Shown here in pieces: positions 9,990-20,909 of a stretch of DNA of 64,000 nucleotides. A program made the translations under genes and the position numbers. Under the pieces are notes generated by a model that was not told where the DNA came from, made no database searches, and saw only the letters and a list, made by a program, of their open reading frames with translations. The stretch's first letter is position 1. Each line of letters opens with the position of its first letter. The DNA lies in NCBI GenBank assembly GCA_026214975.1, contig CM047805.1, forward strand, positions 5,146,001-5,210,000. The letters are read 5' to 3'. The DNA comes from Gentiana macrophylla. Taxonomy: Eukaryota; Streptophyta; Magnoliopsida; Gentianales; Gentianaceae.

Positions 9990-11717
9990 TTGATCGCATG
10001 TAAGTCGCTTAATACTAGCAAGAGGACTAGGTCAATCATAGTATAGCAAGGGCGAGTCAAGGTCGATGCCATAGAGAATATTATTTAATTACGTTAAACA
10101 TCACCACAATTTATAGATCAACCGGATAGGGGTGGTCATTGACCAACATAAATAAACAGTAAATAAAAGAGATACAACAAACTCATGGTCAATCATATAT
10201 TGAAAAGACATTAACCAAACTATTCATAACTAATCTCCCCTTAATCTGTGTTCGACTCATGTGTGTAATTTAGCTATGGGTGCAACTCCTAACCCTATAT
10301 ACTCCGACCATGGTAATAGACAATCTATACGCAAGCTACCCTCCTTAATTTGTCCGTAATAGCCCATACGCATGAAGAACTAGAATTGCCGGTATTGAGC
10401 GCTACCTCATACCGCTAACCCACCTCGGTAGCTATCGACACTGATTAGCACGTTCCTAGGGTCCATCAAGACAATGTCCTAAATAACACTTCACTATCAG
10501 TACCTCATGCTAATTTACGAAGAAATGAAAATAGTTGATCAGGCTACTAACATGTAAATTAGATATGTTGATCAACGTAGCTGACGCCGAACCACAAAAT
10601 TAGGGTTTACTACGTATTCAGATCTAGCGATATAGACCATCACAGATTTGAAGAACGCAACCCATAATTCTGCGTTTCATATTAACGAATCGAATAATAA
10701 AGTTTAAGGTTCGTTTAATTATTTCATAGTTGATTAGATGCAAGCATAATCTAGATCTATCACAAGAAAAATCATGAATCTAAGAAGGAAATAAAACATT
10801 GGAATAGATATTACCCATAACGAAGAACAGATCTACTCTTCAATTCTCTCTCCCTCCGGCGATTCGAATCGATCCATGATGATCGTAAACCAAGCACAAT
10901 TCAATAATGAAAGACTCATGACTTATTTGCAAGAAGAAAAGAAGAAAATAAAAAAGACTTTATTCCCAAAAGACTACATTGTATCTAATTGATGAATAGA
11001 TCTATGAATGAATGAGAGAATGAATGGAATGGATGAAGAACACAATTTCGCAGCTCTGAATGGCCTTATATAGATGTATAAACCGACTTAGGTGTAAACC
11101 CAATGCATGGAGGACAAGAAAACGTGTTTCTGGATGATTCTGGGGCTCGGAAAATCGAGGGTAACTCCCGGTAAACCGAGGGTATTTTTGTCTTTTTCTT
11201 CCCGCCGACTTAACTTGGAATACCCTAGGCCCAGCTTCAGTATTTGGACCATAACTTTTCCTACGTAACTCCGATTTGGGTGATTCAAAGTGTGATGGAA
11301 TACTTGTTTCAAGACCTACAACTTTCATGTATAAGTACAAGCCCAATTAGTTTTGTAAGGCTTCGGAAACTGTGTTGCAAGATCACCAATCCGATTGTCG
11401 GGTCCAATACCAGCTCGAAACACTTCAACCTTCATCTTGGTTCAGTTCTATATCGATTGAATCACTCATTCAGCCCAAATGATGCTCCAAACACTTGTTC
11501 ATCTGTCAATAAACCAGAGCACACATAGTAGCTTCTATTTCTAGCAAAGAACGCATAAAACACTCGGTTAATACGCATAATACCAATTTAGTCACGCCGG
11601 ACGTGGCTCAATCACATTTAGCTAATTAACTCATTATTTCATTCATATTATCACCATTGAGAACACAAATCCGGGGTAGATTGATTGTAAAATATGATAC
11701 CAAGTTGACCGTCATCA
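9990..11717 (-). mobile_element. 5' LTR (E3) of Athila-like element E
   Basis: This is a complete LTR of 1728 bp, running from TGATGACGG (minus strand, at 11717) to GCGATCA (at 9990), with the primer binding site just inside. A TATA-like box lies near 11062-11069. The right two thirds match E1 (1417-2506). The right flank is SIRE-type gag sequence, so E inserted into SIRE element A. The candidate target duplication is TCAGT (11718-11722), and its partner is outside the window. Confidence 0.88.
11146..11182. promoter_or_regulatory. Paired motif in E3 U3
   Basis: CTCGGAAAATCGAGGG (11146) and CCCGGTAAACCGAGGG (11167) are 21 bp apart, 75-115 bp upstream of the TATA-like box on the minus strand. 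This is the same position and spacing as in E1. Confidence 0.6.
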
Positions 11718-13256
11718 TCAGTTCACCGTTTTGTTTTCCAGATCAGTTTTCTGTATCTGAGTTGTGACTTCTTGACTCAGTTCTCAACTGAGTCAGTTTA
11801 CACAAGCCCGTTCCTTTCCTGCAAAACAAATCAAGATCTTTTTGGTACCCATATCTGTTTGGGTCCTTTCATGTCATTTTTTTGATTAATTCTTGAATCT
11901 CTTAAAGATGACTCTTTTTTCTTCTCAGAATTAATCTCATTTCTGAGAGCTTTGAACATTTTGACAACTGAGCTTGTATAACTTTCGTGACTTTTTGACT
12001 TAGTAAAATTTCTGTTAGATTTTCCAGTTCTCACATAATTTTGCTGTTTTGGTTTTTCCATCAAATCCTTATGAATTTTGTGAAACTGAGTTGATCTAGC
12101 AGTAATTGTAGGACCATTCCAGTCTTCATCAGTTGGAATGAGTCTCACTTTCCCCCTGAATCTATTAACCTTTGAATGATAATCATTCTTTGGGAAATAA
12201 GACTTGAGTGTTTTATTAACTGACTTAGGATCAGTTTTGCCTTTTTTAGCAATCTGAACTTTTCTGTAGAATCATCGCTTTCTGAAAGTGCTCTTGATGA
12301 TTTTACATTTTGTCGATTTTTAGTCGAGTTTGTCTTGAGCCATTGTCAATTCTAACAACTTAATCAGTTTTCTGAGTTTTGGATTTTTGTGCAGCCACAA
12401 ACTTAGGTGCTACTGAACTAGGTCTGGACTTAGAATTCTGTTATTGTCAAACCCTAAACCTGATCTATCTCTAAATGGTATTCCCGGTTTGAACTGAACT
12501 TTAGTGACTGGATACTTTGATGATTCTGTGATGTTTATTTCTTCAGTTACTTCATCAGTAGGGCCAACACATTGAGTTATGTTATTAGCTTTGATAAAAT
12601 TAATCTCAGCATTTAATCTTAGAACTTCAGCCTTCAACAGTTCTTTTTCCTTTTTGACATTCTCATAATTCATTTGAATTTTCTCTAATTCATTCATGTG
12701 TATGTCTAAAGTTTCATTGAAATATGCATTTCTATGATTGTTCATGGCAGTGTGACAGATGGATGTAGAAGCATTTACCTAATAACATTTGATTGATAAG
12801 TTCTCATTTCTAGCTTCTTCATCTTCCATTATCTGTTTTCCTTTGCTTGATTCGGCATTGTTCATTGCTGGTTTAGCTCCAAAAAGTATGATTTCCCCAT
12901 CACTTTCGATATGATCTTGTGCTACAAAGCTTATTGGTAAAATCTCGGAGTTCTCATTGCTACTGGTATCCACTGGATCTTCAATGAATGTCTCAATTAA
13001 TCTTTCTTGGGTATCAGCAACAAGTGCCTGCAATTTATACTTGTATTCATCAAATCTTAAAAGTGAACAACTGAGTAAATTCCTTAAGCGATTCTATGAG
13101 TCCATGATGCGGTTTTGTAAAAACTTTTCGAAAACAACTGATAAAGCTGAATTGGAGATCTTTTCAGAGGAGAAGATTTGCTCCAAGGCCAGTTACTTCA
13201 AGCAAACAAACTGATAGAGAGAATCAGCTAAGAATCTCTTCAGAACAGAAGCTCTG
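11718..13256 (-). pseudogene. SIRE-type gag remnant of element A
   Basis: The minus-strand coding pieces lie in order: 13033-12779 (acidic, with SDGEIILFGA), 12745-12410 (coiled coil rich in Lys/Glu, MNNHRNAYFNETLDI onward, then GLGFDN) and 12148-11831 (DEDWNGP, ending KGPKQIWVPK). That last motif lies just upstream of protease in SIRE/Maximus Gag-Pol. The same order occurs in element B (26540-27857). The capsid (UBN2-type) part expected at the front of a full gag is not visible in either. Stops and frame changes separate the pieces. Element E cuts the sequence about 110 bp after the conserved motif. Confidence 0.65.
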
Positions 13257-13369
13257 CTCCGATACCAATTGTTGGTCCGGAAATAGCTGAAGACCAGTTA
13301 CTCCTGTTGATCCGTCGAAGCAGTCAAATTTGGATCACCTCCAAAAGGAAGAACTACTCCGATACCAAT
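13257..13369 (-). promoter_or_regulatory. Duplicated primer binding site of element A
   Basis: The complement of the initiator tRNA-Met 3' end (TGGTATCGGAG on the minus strand) occurs at 13357-13367, next to the LTR, and again at 13257-13267. Both copies carry the adjacent LTR end TGTTGGTCC on the plus strand. The unit is therefore a 100-bp tandem duplication across the LTR/leader border. Confidence 0.8.
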
Positions 13370-15188
13370 TGTTGGTCCCGTGAAAAGGCTAACACAAGTT
13401 TAGAGGGTGGGGGGGGGTGAATAAACTTGTCCCCAAAAACCTTGATTTGAAACAACTTAGGTTCAGTTTTAAACTTGTGTGGAGTTAAGCTAACTTAGCT
13501 GAGTATAAATCGAGCGGACTTATGCTCAAACTGGGTTAACCGGTAGCGGAAAAATTAAAGACTTTTGATTGTTCAGTTATCAGTTTGTAAAGAGGAATGC
13601 AGTGCTACCTCAGTTTCTAATGTTTGCTAAGTTTGTGATTTGATGAGATATAAACTAGAATGCAGTAAATAAATACGTAAAGTAAATAAGTAAATGAGAC
13701 AGAGTTTATAGAGGTTCCAGGTAGTGTAATCCTGTCAGTCCTCTCTTCCCCTGTGATGCGGAGGAAAATTCCAGTAGAACTCTTTGAGGTAGATCGGTTA
13801 CAAAAAGTTCTAAACTGATAGTCCTTCACTAATCCCTAGTTTCACTATCTAAGCAACTATAGAACAGGCAGGATTGCGGTTCTACAACTGCATTCACCAC
13901 TGGTCCTTGAAGGGTTGTATTGCCTCTTCACCAGCTCATCACAAACACAGTCTTCCTGACTACCCTCAACTGTCCTTCACACTTTCTTGGTGTTTCACAG
14001 TCTAAACCTTTGATAAAAATCAAAGTTGAGACTTGAATCAATAACTATGATTCAACTTGTGATTTGAGCTTCTTCTTCTGAATGTATATAATTTGCACAG
14101 TAAGCTCTGATATCTTCAAGTGTTAATCTTGATGTTTCTTTGAATACTTAAGAACACTTTGAAGATTTCTTATTTGGATATAGCAATGTAGAATAAAGCA
14201 GGAGTTCTTTTTAATTCACTTTCCCCCTTACTAAAATCTTTCTTGATATGTTTTTCTTTAGAACTCCACGCTTCTTCTTGATGTAGAAGTGGTCTACTTA
14301 TAGGTGTTTTCCAACGGTTATCCAATTGAATTTGACTTATAGCCATTAGTAGTCTTGCTATGGTTTGTTGTATGTTAGTGACCGTTCTGACAATTCAGTC
14401 CATCATCCAATGAAAATGCTTGTTTTGTAACGTTTGAATTTTCTTTCAGTTCTTGGATATCTTTAGCTCTAAATCGAGTTGTTTATAAATGGTCAGTTTT
14501 AAGCTTCATGAAACTGAGTGAGTCAGTTTTTAGTTTAGAGCAATAACTGAGTTTTTACTCTTCTTCAAAATTTAGTACTATATTTTCCACCTGATTCATA
14601 TTGACTTAATCAGAGTACACCATAACTCATAAATCATCTAAGATATCATTGTCCTTATATATCTTAGGTCTTGATACAAGATCCATAAAGTCAGTTCAGG
14701 TCATCACAGTCTTGCATGAATCCTAATCTTATAGTCTCAGCTTTAATCTTCATAAACTGAGTTTGAACCCTCAATTCTTCAATCTTCAATAACTAAGTCT
14801 ATGTCCCTCAGCCTTTTAATACTGAGTTTGTCCCCTCAGCCTTCATCTTCTAGATAAGCCAACCGAGTCTGTGTCCCTCAGCGAACTTACCCTTTTCAAT
14901 TCCAATTTGTGTACTTAGTTCTTTTGATAAAGCTTGTTTCTTCTAATGAATACTCTTGCTTGTAAACTCAGTATATTCTCAGTTTTCTCAGTTTTTCCTA
15001 TTCCATTATAGTGCTTGTCTGATTAACCTATACAAATATCAAACTCTATTAAATCCAATACGTTCATTTTCTTGAAGTTTTTTTGCTTTGCACTATAACA
15101 ACTAGTTATGACACTTCATCAAAGTGGTTAAAAACAATAACTGAATAACTGATGAATCGTCATCAAAACATAAATTTTATTTCCAACA
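13370..15188 (-). mobile_element. 5' LTR of SIRE-type element A
   Basis: The LTR is 1819 bp, running on the minus strand from TGTTGGAAATAAAATTT to GGGACCAACA. It has a variable G/C tract near its 3' end (about 13405-13418), characteristic of SIRE LTRs. It aligns with LTR B (28095-29834), including the block at about 13700-13850. It is inserted in Ale-type protease sequence, with AGTAC (15189-15193) as the candidate target duplication. Confidence 0.85.
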
Positions 15189-15189
15189 A

Positions 15190-15601
15190 GTACTGTCGCC
15201 AACATGCACTTTGTCAGGCCCAGTATAAGGTGCAGATGATAGGTTGAGATTTCGAAGGTCTTGAGTGATATGGTGAGTAGCCCCCATATTTGAAATCCAA
15301 TCAATGCCGGGATGTGTGTATGCCGCATTTTCTTGAGGGGGCCGAGGTGGAGAAGGGTGAGAGACCGGCGGGCGGGAGTACGCATATCGAAGATAACAGG
15401 TTGGGGCCGTATAGCCTGTTTCGGCACAAATTTGGCACATGGTGGGGTGTTTACCCTTATTGGGGATGAGGGTTGCCACAATCATGACCTCTCCCCTGGA
15501 CTCGAGAAGAATTTGAACCATAGCCATGGTTTGAGTAAGTAGAAGCTGACGAGTTTTTGCATAATTGGCCGAGGGAGGCTGTTTAGCGTTTGGGGTGACG
15601 T
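15190..15601 (-). pseudogene. Ale-type Copia gag-protease fragment
   Basis: The minus strand encodes the end of gag (NAKQPPSANYAKTRQLLLTQ), a zinc knuckle CQICAETGYTAPTC (C-x2-C-x4-H-x4-C with the His replaced by Tyr) and the protease active site as WISNMGATHHIT, where Asp-Ser-Gly is degraded to Asn-Met-Gly. The knuckle binds genomic RNA and the protease processes Gag-Pol. Both key sites are lost, so this is a pseudogene. LTR A interrupts it after VHVGD. Confidence 0.8.
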
Positions 15602-15787
15602 TGATAAATGTAATTGGAAAACTAAAATGTTTTATTCACACTTGGAATGAATGGGTATACACAGATATATAGGTACATATGGTGATTCTATAATCTTCTA
15701 TAATAAGTATAGTATATTCTATCATAAGTACAATATATTCTATAATAAATACATTATATTGTACAATAAGTGTAGTGTTGCCTATTA
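15602..15787 (-). mobile_element. Ale-type Copia LTR
   Basis: The segment is about 186 bp, follows a polypurine-like CAACTTGAGGGGTGG (minus strand, about 15788-15802) and ends TTTATCA. It is AT-rich with reiterated TTCTATAATAAGTA units (about 15690-15770). Gag sequence follows directly without a primer binding site, so the leader and first part of gag were deleted. Confidence 0.6.
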
Positions 15788-15985
15788 TATTCTATTACCA
15801 CCCCTCAAGTTGGCCGAGGACAGAGGCCTAACTTGGCACGTTGAAGATGATACGCAGGTCATGGCATGGACTTCGTTAGACAATCTGCAAGCTGATCTTA
15901 AGAGTGAACATGAGTGATGCAAAGAGTACCATGCTGAAGTTGTTGTCGAATGTAGTGATAGTCTATTGCGACATGTGCATGTGCA
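15788..15985 (-). pseudogene. Ale-type RNase H C-terminus, fused to SIRE gag
   Basis: The minus strand encodes HVAIDYHYIRQQLQHGTL, then THVHS, a stop, then DQLADCLTKSMP. This is the conserved end of Copia RNase H (KHIDI-like block and DQLADIFTK-like block), followed by the polypurine tract. Upstream the reading continues into SIRE gag, not into RNase H, at about 15985. It is a recombination joint or a deletion. Confidence 0.75.
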
Positions 15986-17020
15986 TCCTTCTTCACTTTC
16001 CAATATGCAGTAGGAAACCTTTCTTGCTTCATGTGTCTAGGAACATATCTAGATTGATTTTTCTTAAACACATGATGCATATCATGGAATGGTTTCTTCT
16101 TGTATTTTGGAGGTGCAACATTCCAATCATCCTCTGAAGGATAAAGTCTACCTTTCCCTTTTAGAAGGTTTTTGTTTTTGGTTGACTGGAATGAGGATTT
16201 GGTCTGCTGTTTCACTACACTAAGTTTTTACTTCACCGGTGCAGGATGATTGGTTGGAACTATGGTCTGTCCCTTTCTAAACTTTGGTCCATGATTGGTC
16301 CTGAATTTAGGATTGTGTTGACCATTGTTTCTACTCTCATCCTGACTGTTGTAGCCAAGACCAGATATGGATCCAAACCTTTTTGAGGGTTTGTAAGCTG
16401 GTGCATTTAGTGGTGCAGTGTTTTCCTTAACTGGTGAGGAGATTTTCTTAACTGATCGGTCAATAACAGATACATGATCATCTGTTGTTTGTTGATCATT
16501 TAAGTGGATCTCCGTACTAGTTAGTTCAGCTTTTGTCTTATCCAGTTCTTTCTTTAATCTTTTATTTTCCTTTCTTAGATCTTTGCATTCCTTCTCCAGA
16601 ATTTCATGATTCATTTCAATTTCATCAAATTTAGTCATGAGATTTTGGACTAGGTCTGCTGTATCTAATGGGAGATCAGAAGATTGTGCAGTGTCAGATG
16701 TGGATGCATTGGATGAAGAGTGAGAGCTAGATGTTACCTCAGTTTCATTTGATTCTTTGGTCATTAGACATAAAACAGTGTCTGAGCTGTCACCTTCATC
16801 TTCACTTAATTCTTTGGTCATGAGACATAGGCATGCTTTTTCATTTTCTGAGTTTTCTTCTTCATCATTGTCATCTGAATCATTATTAGATGATTCTTCA
16901 TTCTTTTCACTGCTAGATTCAGCCTTGAGTGCCTTTTTGCCTTTTCTTTTTTCAGATGCCTTGTACTTCTTCTTGTCATCTTTATCATTTTCTTCAGGGT
17001 AGAGAAAAGTATCAGAATAT
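15986..17020 (-). pseudogene. SIRE-type gag C-terminal half, inverted relative to pol
   Basis: On the minus strand a Lys/Glu/Ser-rich start (about 17010-16830) leads to a 197-codon frame (16821-16228). This frame has repeated CLMTKE blocks, Ser-rich spacers, a coiled coil (about residues 60-110, LVQNLMTKFDEIEMNHEILE onward) and RFGSISGLGYN. After a stop it continues with GRLYPSEDDWN and HVFKKNQSRYVP. The same block order occurs in the SIRE gag remnants at 12-13 kb and 26-28 kb. No LTR or primer binding site is attached. Just to the right, pol runs on the opposite strand. Confidence 0.7.
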
Positions 17021-17136
17021 CTCCAGTAAAAATATTAGAAGCTATTCTGCCATGCCTTATACATATGAAGTTGATGACTTCAATTATCCAAAAGAAGAAC
17101 TTTTGGATATACACTTGGTATGGGAGGCATGACTGC

Positions 17137-17530
17137 TATGAGTATGGACCCAAAGCAAGTGTTGGGTACCTAAACTTAATTAATCTGTTTTGTAAGATGT
17201 CTAGTACATAGATAGTGGATGTTCCAGACACATGACAGGAAACAAGAGATGGCTCACTGACTTCAAAGCTTTTGATGGACCCAAAGTCACATTTTGGGGC
17301 AAAGAAAACCCTGGCAAGATTAAGAGGGAAGGCACAATACTCAAGAACAATTTGAAGGTTCAAAATGTAGCATATGTTAGAGGACTTAACTTCAATCTGA
17401 TGAGCATTAGTCAATTCTGTGACAAAGGCTACAATGTACATTTCAATAAGAAAGGATGCAAAGTGATTCACGCCAAACCAACACAGTAGTTCTTGCGGGT
17501 AGAAGACAAGACAACATGTATGTGGTGGAT
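17137..17530 (+). pseudogene. SIRE pol: protease region
   Basis: After a degraded GPKQVWVPK-like block (about 17148-17175), the plus strand encodes YIDSGCSRHMTG, the Copia protease active site (Asp-Ser-Gly), then NKRWLTDFKAFDGPKVTFWG and NVAYVRGLNFNLMSISQFCD. These are the second half of protease and the start of the pre-integrase region. The longest open part is 17232-17489. A stop after HAKPTQ and earlier frame changes make it non-functional. Confidence 0.85.
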
Positions 17531-17589
17531 TGAAAACGACCAAAGCGAGAAACATATCCGCTTGTAAAAATAAACAATCAACCGGTGGA

Positions 17590-18785
17590 TTTGTGTAAGA
17601 TTAAATCACCTGAATTTCAAGACCATCAACAAACTATCAAAGAACAAGTTAGTTGAAGGCCTGCCAGAGATCACAATCAAGAAAGAAAGTCTATATGATG
17701 CATGTCAGAAAGGGAAAAAAATCAAAAGTTCATTCAAGTCAAAGCCCTATCAATCTACAACAAGAGTTCTACATCTGTTAGACATGGACCTGTTTGGACC
17801 AGTCACACCAGTAAGTGTAAGTGGTAAGAAATACACCCTAGTTGTGGTGGATGACTACTCAAAATACACCTGGACCATTTTCATGAACAAGAAGAAAGAG
17901 ACACCCAAAAGTCGCAGATTCTTCGAGAAGACTCCAAAATGAAAAAGAACTGAAGATCATCAAGATCAGATCAGATAGAGGAACTAAATTTCTAAATGAA
18001 ATTATCGAGAACCTATTGTGAAGAAAATGGAGTGCTACATCAACTATCTCTGCAGTGATAACTCCACAACAAAATGGTGTAGCAGAAAGAAGAAACAAAA
18101 CTCTCAAAGAAGCGATTAGAACAATGATTTTGAAGCATGCTTGCCAAAAGATTTTGGGTCAAGCGGCAAAACACAACATGCCATACACAAAAGCAGATCA
18201 ATCATCAACAAATATCATGGAAAGACTCCATATGAAATATGGAATGGTAGAAAACCGAATATCTCATATTTTCATATGTTTGGATCGAAATGTTTTGTTT
18301 TGAACAGGAACCAGCTGCACACCTTTGATGAGAAGGCTGATGAAGCAATCTTTATGGGATACTCGGACACCAGCAAAGCATTCAGAATACTCAACAAAAG
18401 AACTTTGGTGATTGAAGAGTCAATACATGTAGTTTTTGATGAACCAAATACAAATGGTGAAGATCTTCAAGAAGAAGAAGCAACACAAAGGAAAATCTAT
18501 ACAAATGCAACCATACCAGCTTCTATTCCGAATCATCATTTCAAAAATCAAGAGGAGCCACATAGCAGTACAACAGAAGAAACACCAGAACTTGAAATTC
18601 ATACACATCATGAAAGTGTGGAAGCACTAAGTGAAGAACAACTTCAACCTGATCTTAATTGGCTAAGAGATCATCCTGAAGAACAAGTCATTGGAGACAT
18701 TCACACAGGAGTTAGAACCAGAAGACAACTAGAAAATATGCTAACATGTTTTCTATCACAAGTAGAGCCCAAGACAATAGATGAT
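17590..18785 (+). pseudogene. SIRE pol: integrase
   Basis: Recognisable in order are the pre-integrase block ending LVEGLPEI (about 17650), a Cys-Lys zinc-binding remnant (YDACQKGKKIKSSFKSK), LDMDLFGPVTP (first catalytic Asp, about 17785), YTLVVVDDYSKYTW, IRSDRGTKF (second Asp, about 17965) and TPQQNGVAERRNKTL (catalytic Glu, about 18060-18100). The C-terminal region to 18785 is largely open (18141 onward) and includes FDEKADEAIFMGY. Integrase would insert the cDNA into host chromosomes. At least three frameshifts and stops break the frame between 17530 and 18140. Confidence 0.85.
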
Positions 18786-19919
18786 GCAATTCAAGATGCA
18801 GATTGGATCACAGCCATGCAAGAAGAACTAAATGAATTTGAAAGAAATGAAGTGTGAGAACTTGTTGACAGACCAGATATGGCCAACATCATTGGAGCAA
18901 AATGGGTATTCTGGAACAAAATGGATGAACAAGGAACTGTTGTCAGAAACAAAGCAAGGCTAGTTGCAAAAGGCTGCACTCAAGCAGAAGGAATAGATTA
19001 TGATGAAACATTTGCAACAGTAGCAAGATTGGAGGCAATCAGACTCTTTCTAGCTTTTGCTGCATTCAAAGACTTCAAAGTCTATCAAATGGATGTCAAG
19101 AGTGCATTTCTAAATGGACTTTTGGAAGAAGAAGTATATGTGGAACAACCTCCTGGTTTCCAAATCAAAGGAAAAGAAGACAAAGTATACAAACTCAAGA
19201 AGGCCCTCTATGGACTCAAACAGGCATCTGGAGCCTGGTATGAAACACTATCACAATTCCTGATCAAGAATGGATTCAACAAGGGAACTATAGACAAGAC
19301 TCTATTTAAACTAGAGGAAGGAACAAGTACATTGCTAGTACAAATCTATGTTGATGATATCATCTTTGGATCAGAGGATGAAAAGTTATGTGAGAAATTT
19401 TCAAACCTGATGAAGAGCAAATTTCAGATGAGCATGATGGGAGAATTAAATTATTTCATTGGCCTTCAAGTAAAGCAAATGAAGGATGGTATTTTCATTA
19501 GTCAAGCCAAGTACACAAGAGATTTAATACACAAGTATGGGATGGATACAAGTGGCACAGCAGATACACCAATGTGTGCAAGAGTCATTCTTGGGAAAGA
19601 TGAAACAGGGAATGATGTTGATCAGAAAAAGTATAGAGGAATCATTGGATCCTTACTATACTTAACTGCAAGTAGACCTGATATAGCATTTGCCGTAGGA
19701 GTATGTGCAAGATTTCAAGCTCAACCAAAAGAATCACATCTTCTAGCAGCCAAAAGAATAATCAAATACCTGAAAAACACTATTAATGTTGGAATTTGGT
19801 ATCCAAAAGATGGAGGATTCAAGTTGATATCATATTCAGACTCGGACTATGCTGGATGCAAAATAGATAGAAAAGCACCTGGAACATGTCAAATGCTAGG
19901 CACCAGACTAGTCTCTTAG
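18786..19919 (+). pseudogene. SIRE pol: reverse transcriptase
   Basis: RT begins at DADWITAMQEELNEFERNEV. A TGA at about 18855 stands where Trp is normal, and the frame then stays open for 346 codons from 18879. Visible are [49 protein letters not shown] (catalytic Asp), [18 protein letters not shown] (the YVDD catalytic pair, about 19345), the thumb and [17 protein letters not shown] at the start of RNase H. A TAG after TRLVS again replaces Trp. This is the best preserved part of the element, with only two nonsense changes, both consistent with TGG to TGA/TAG transitions. Confidence 0.93.
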
Positions 19920-20286
19920 TTCAGTAAAAAGCAAACTGCATATCTACATCAACAGCTGAAGCAGAATATATAGAAGCAGGTAGTTGTTGTGCCCAAGTAC
20001 TTTGGATCAGACAACAGCTAAGGGACTATGGAGGGGAGGAGAAAACAATTCCAATCATGTGTGACAACACAAGTGCAATATCTATTACTGAAAATCCAGT
20101 ATTGCATTCAAGAACAAAGCACATTGATGTGATACATCATTTTATCAGAGATCATGTTGAAAAGGGAGATGTCATTCTAAAATACATATCTACTGAAGAT
20201 CAGTTGGCTGACATCTTCACTAAACCACTCAGTTATGAAAGATTTAGCATGTTGAGAATTGAGTTAGGAATGATTGAAATTGACTA
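19920..20286 (+). pseudogene. SIRE pol: RNase H
   Basis: After the TAG, a frameshift separates the TAEAEYIEAGSCC-like block (about 19950-19990) from an open frame at 20057-20286. That frame carries MCDNTSAISITENPVLHSRT, KHIDVIHHFIRDHV and the terminal TEDQLADIFTKPL. RNase H would remove the RNA strand during reverse transcription. The coding region ends at TAA 20284-20286. Confidence 0.9.
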
Positions 20287-20909
20287 AGTACCAAAGAGCA
20301 GCTAACTGGAGTAATCGGCTAAGTGACTTCATCAGCTGTTTAACCCTTTGCCATTACAGGAGATGTAGCAGGTAAGGCCATGGTATCCAACGAAGTCAAC
20401 TTAACTGATTGTTAGGAACGGTTAAATGGAGCGGCTCAGTGAAGAATTCACTACATCGGCTAAGTGACCAGCCAAGGCACTACACCGAAATAAAGACTTG
20501 GACAAATTAAAATGTGAACAAAATCAATGTTAGTTACACGTGGAGAATAAGGAAATTATGGAGGATTATTCTGTGGAAGATTACACACGTGGAGATCAAC
20601 TTATGATCATGGAGGTAACCATATTATTCTTCGAATAATAAACGCCTCGATTCCCGGGCCCTATCATTACTTACCTCAATCCACTCCCCCATTACACTCA
20701 AATATCGTGATTTATATACACAAAATCACGCCATTATATCACAAAATCCTTCCACATTCAAACCACGTTCACACTACCCAAATCATCCTATATAAATGAT
20801 ACTTTAGAGATTTTCATAAATCTTTACATCCTCTTGCAAATTACAAACCCTACTTTTGTTTCTCTCTGAAAACTAAAAGTATTCTTTTCTAATCATCAAT
20901 TACTTATCA
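20287..20909 (+). promoter_or_regulatory. Promoter-like spacer before the SIRE envelope-like ORF
   Basis: This 620-bp non-coding spacer separates pol from the next ORF. It holds two G-boxes (CACGTGGA at 20537-20544 and 20586-20593), a TATATAAAT box (20789-20797) and a CT-rich leader (TTTCTCTCTG at about 20862) before the ATG at 20910. SIRE elements are not known to splice this ORF in an obvious way, so a separate promoter is plausible. The sequence shows only the motifs. Confidence 0.5.

Noticed and set aside
11244..11528. Plus-strand 94-codon frame, similar to one at 2032-2256
   Set aside because: The similarity between them only reflects that both lie in copies of the same LTR (E3 and E1). 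The frames differ in length and have no domain.
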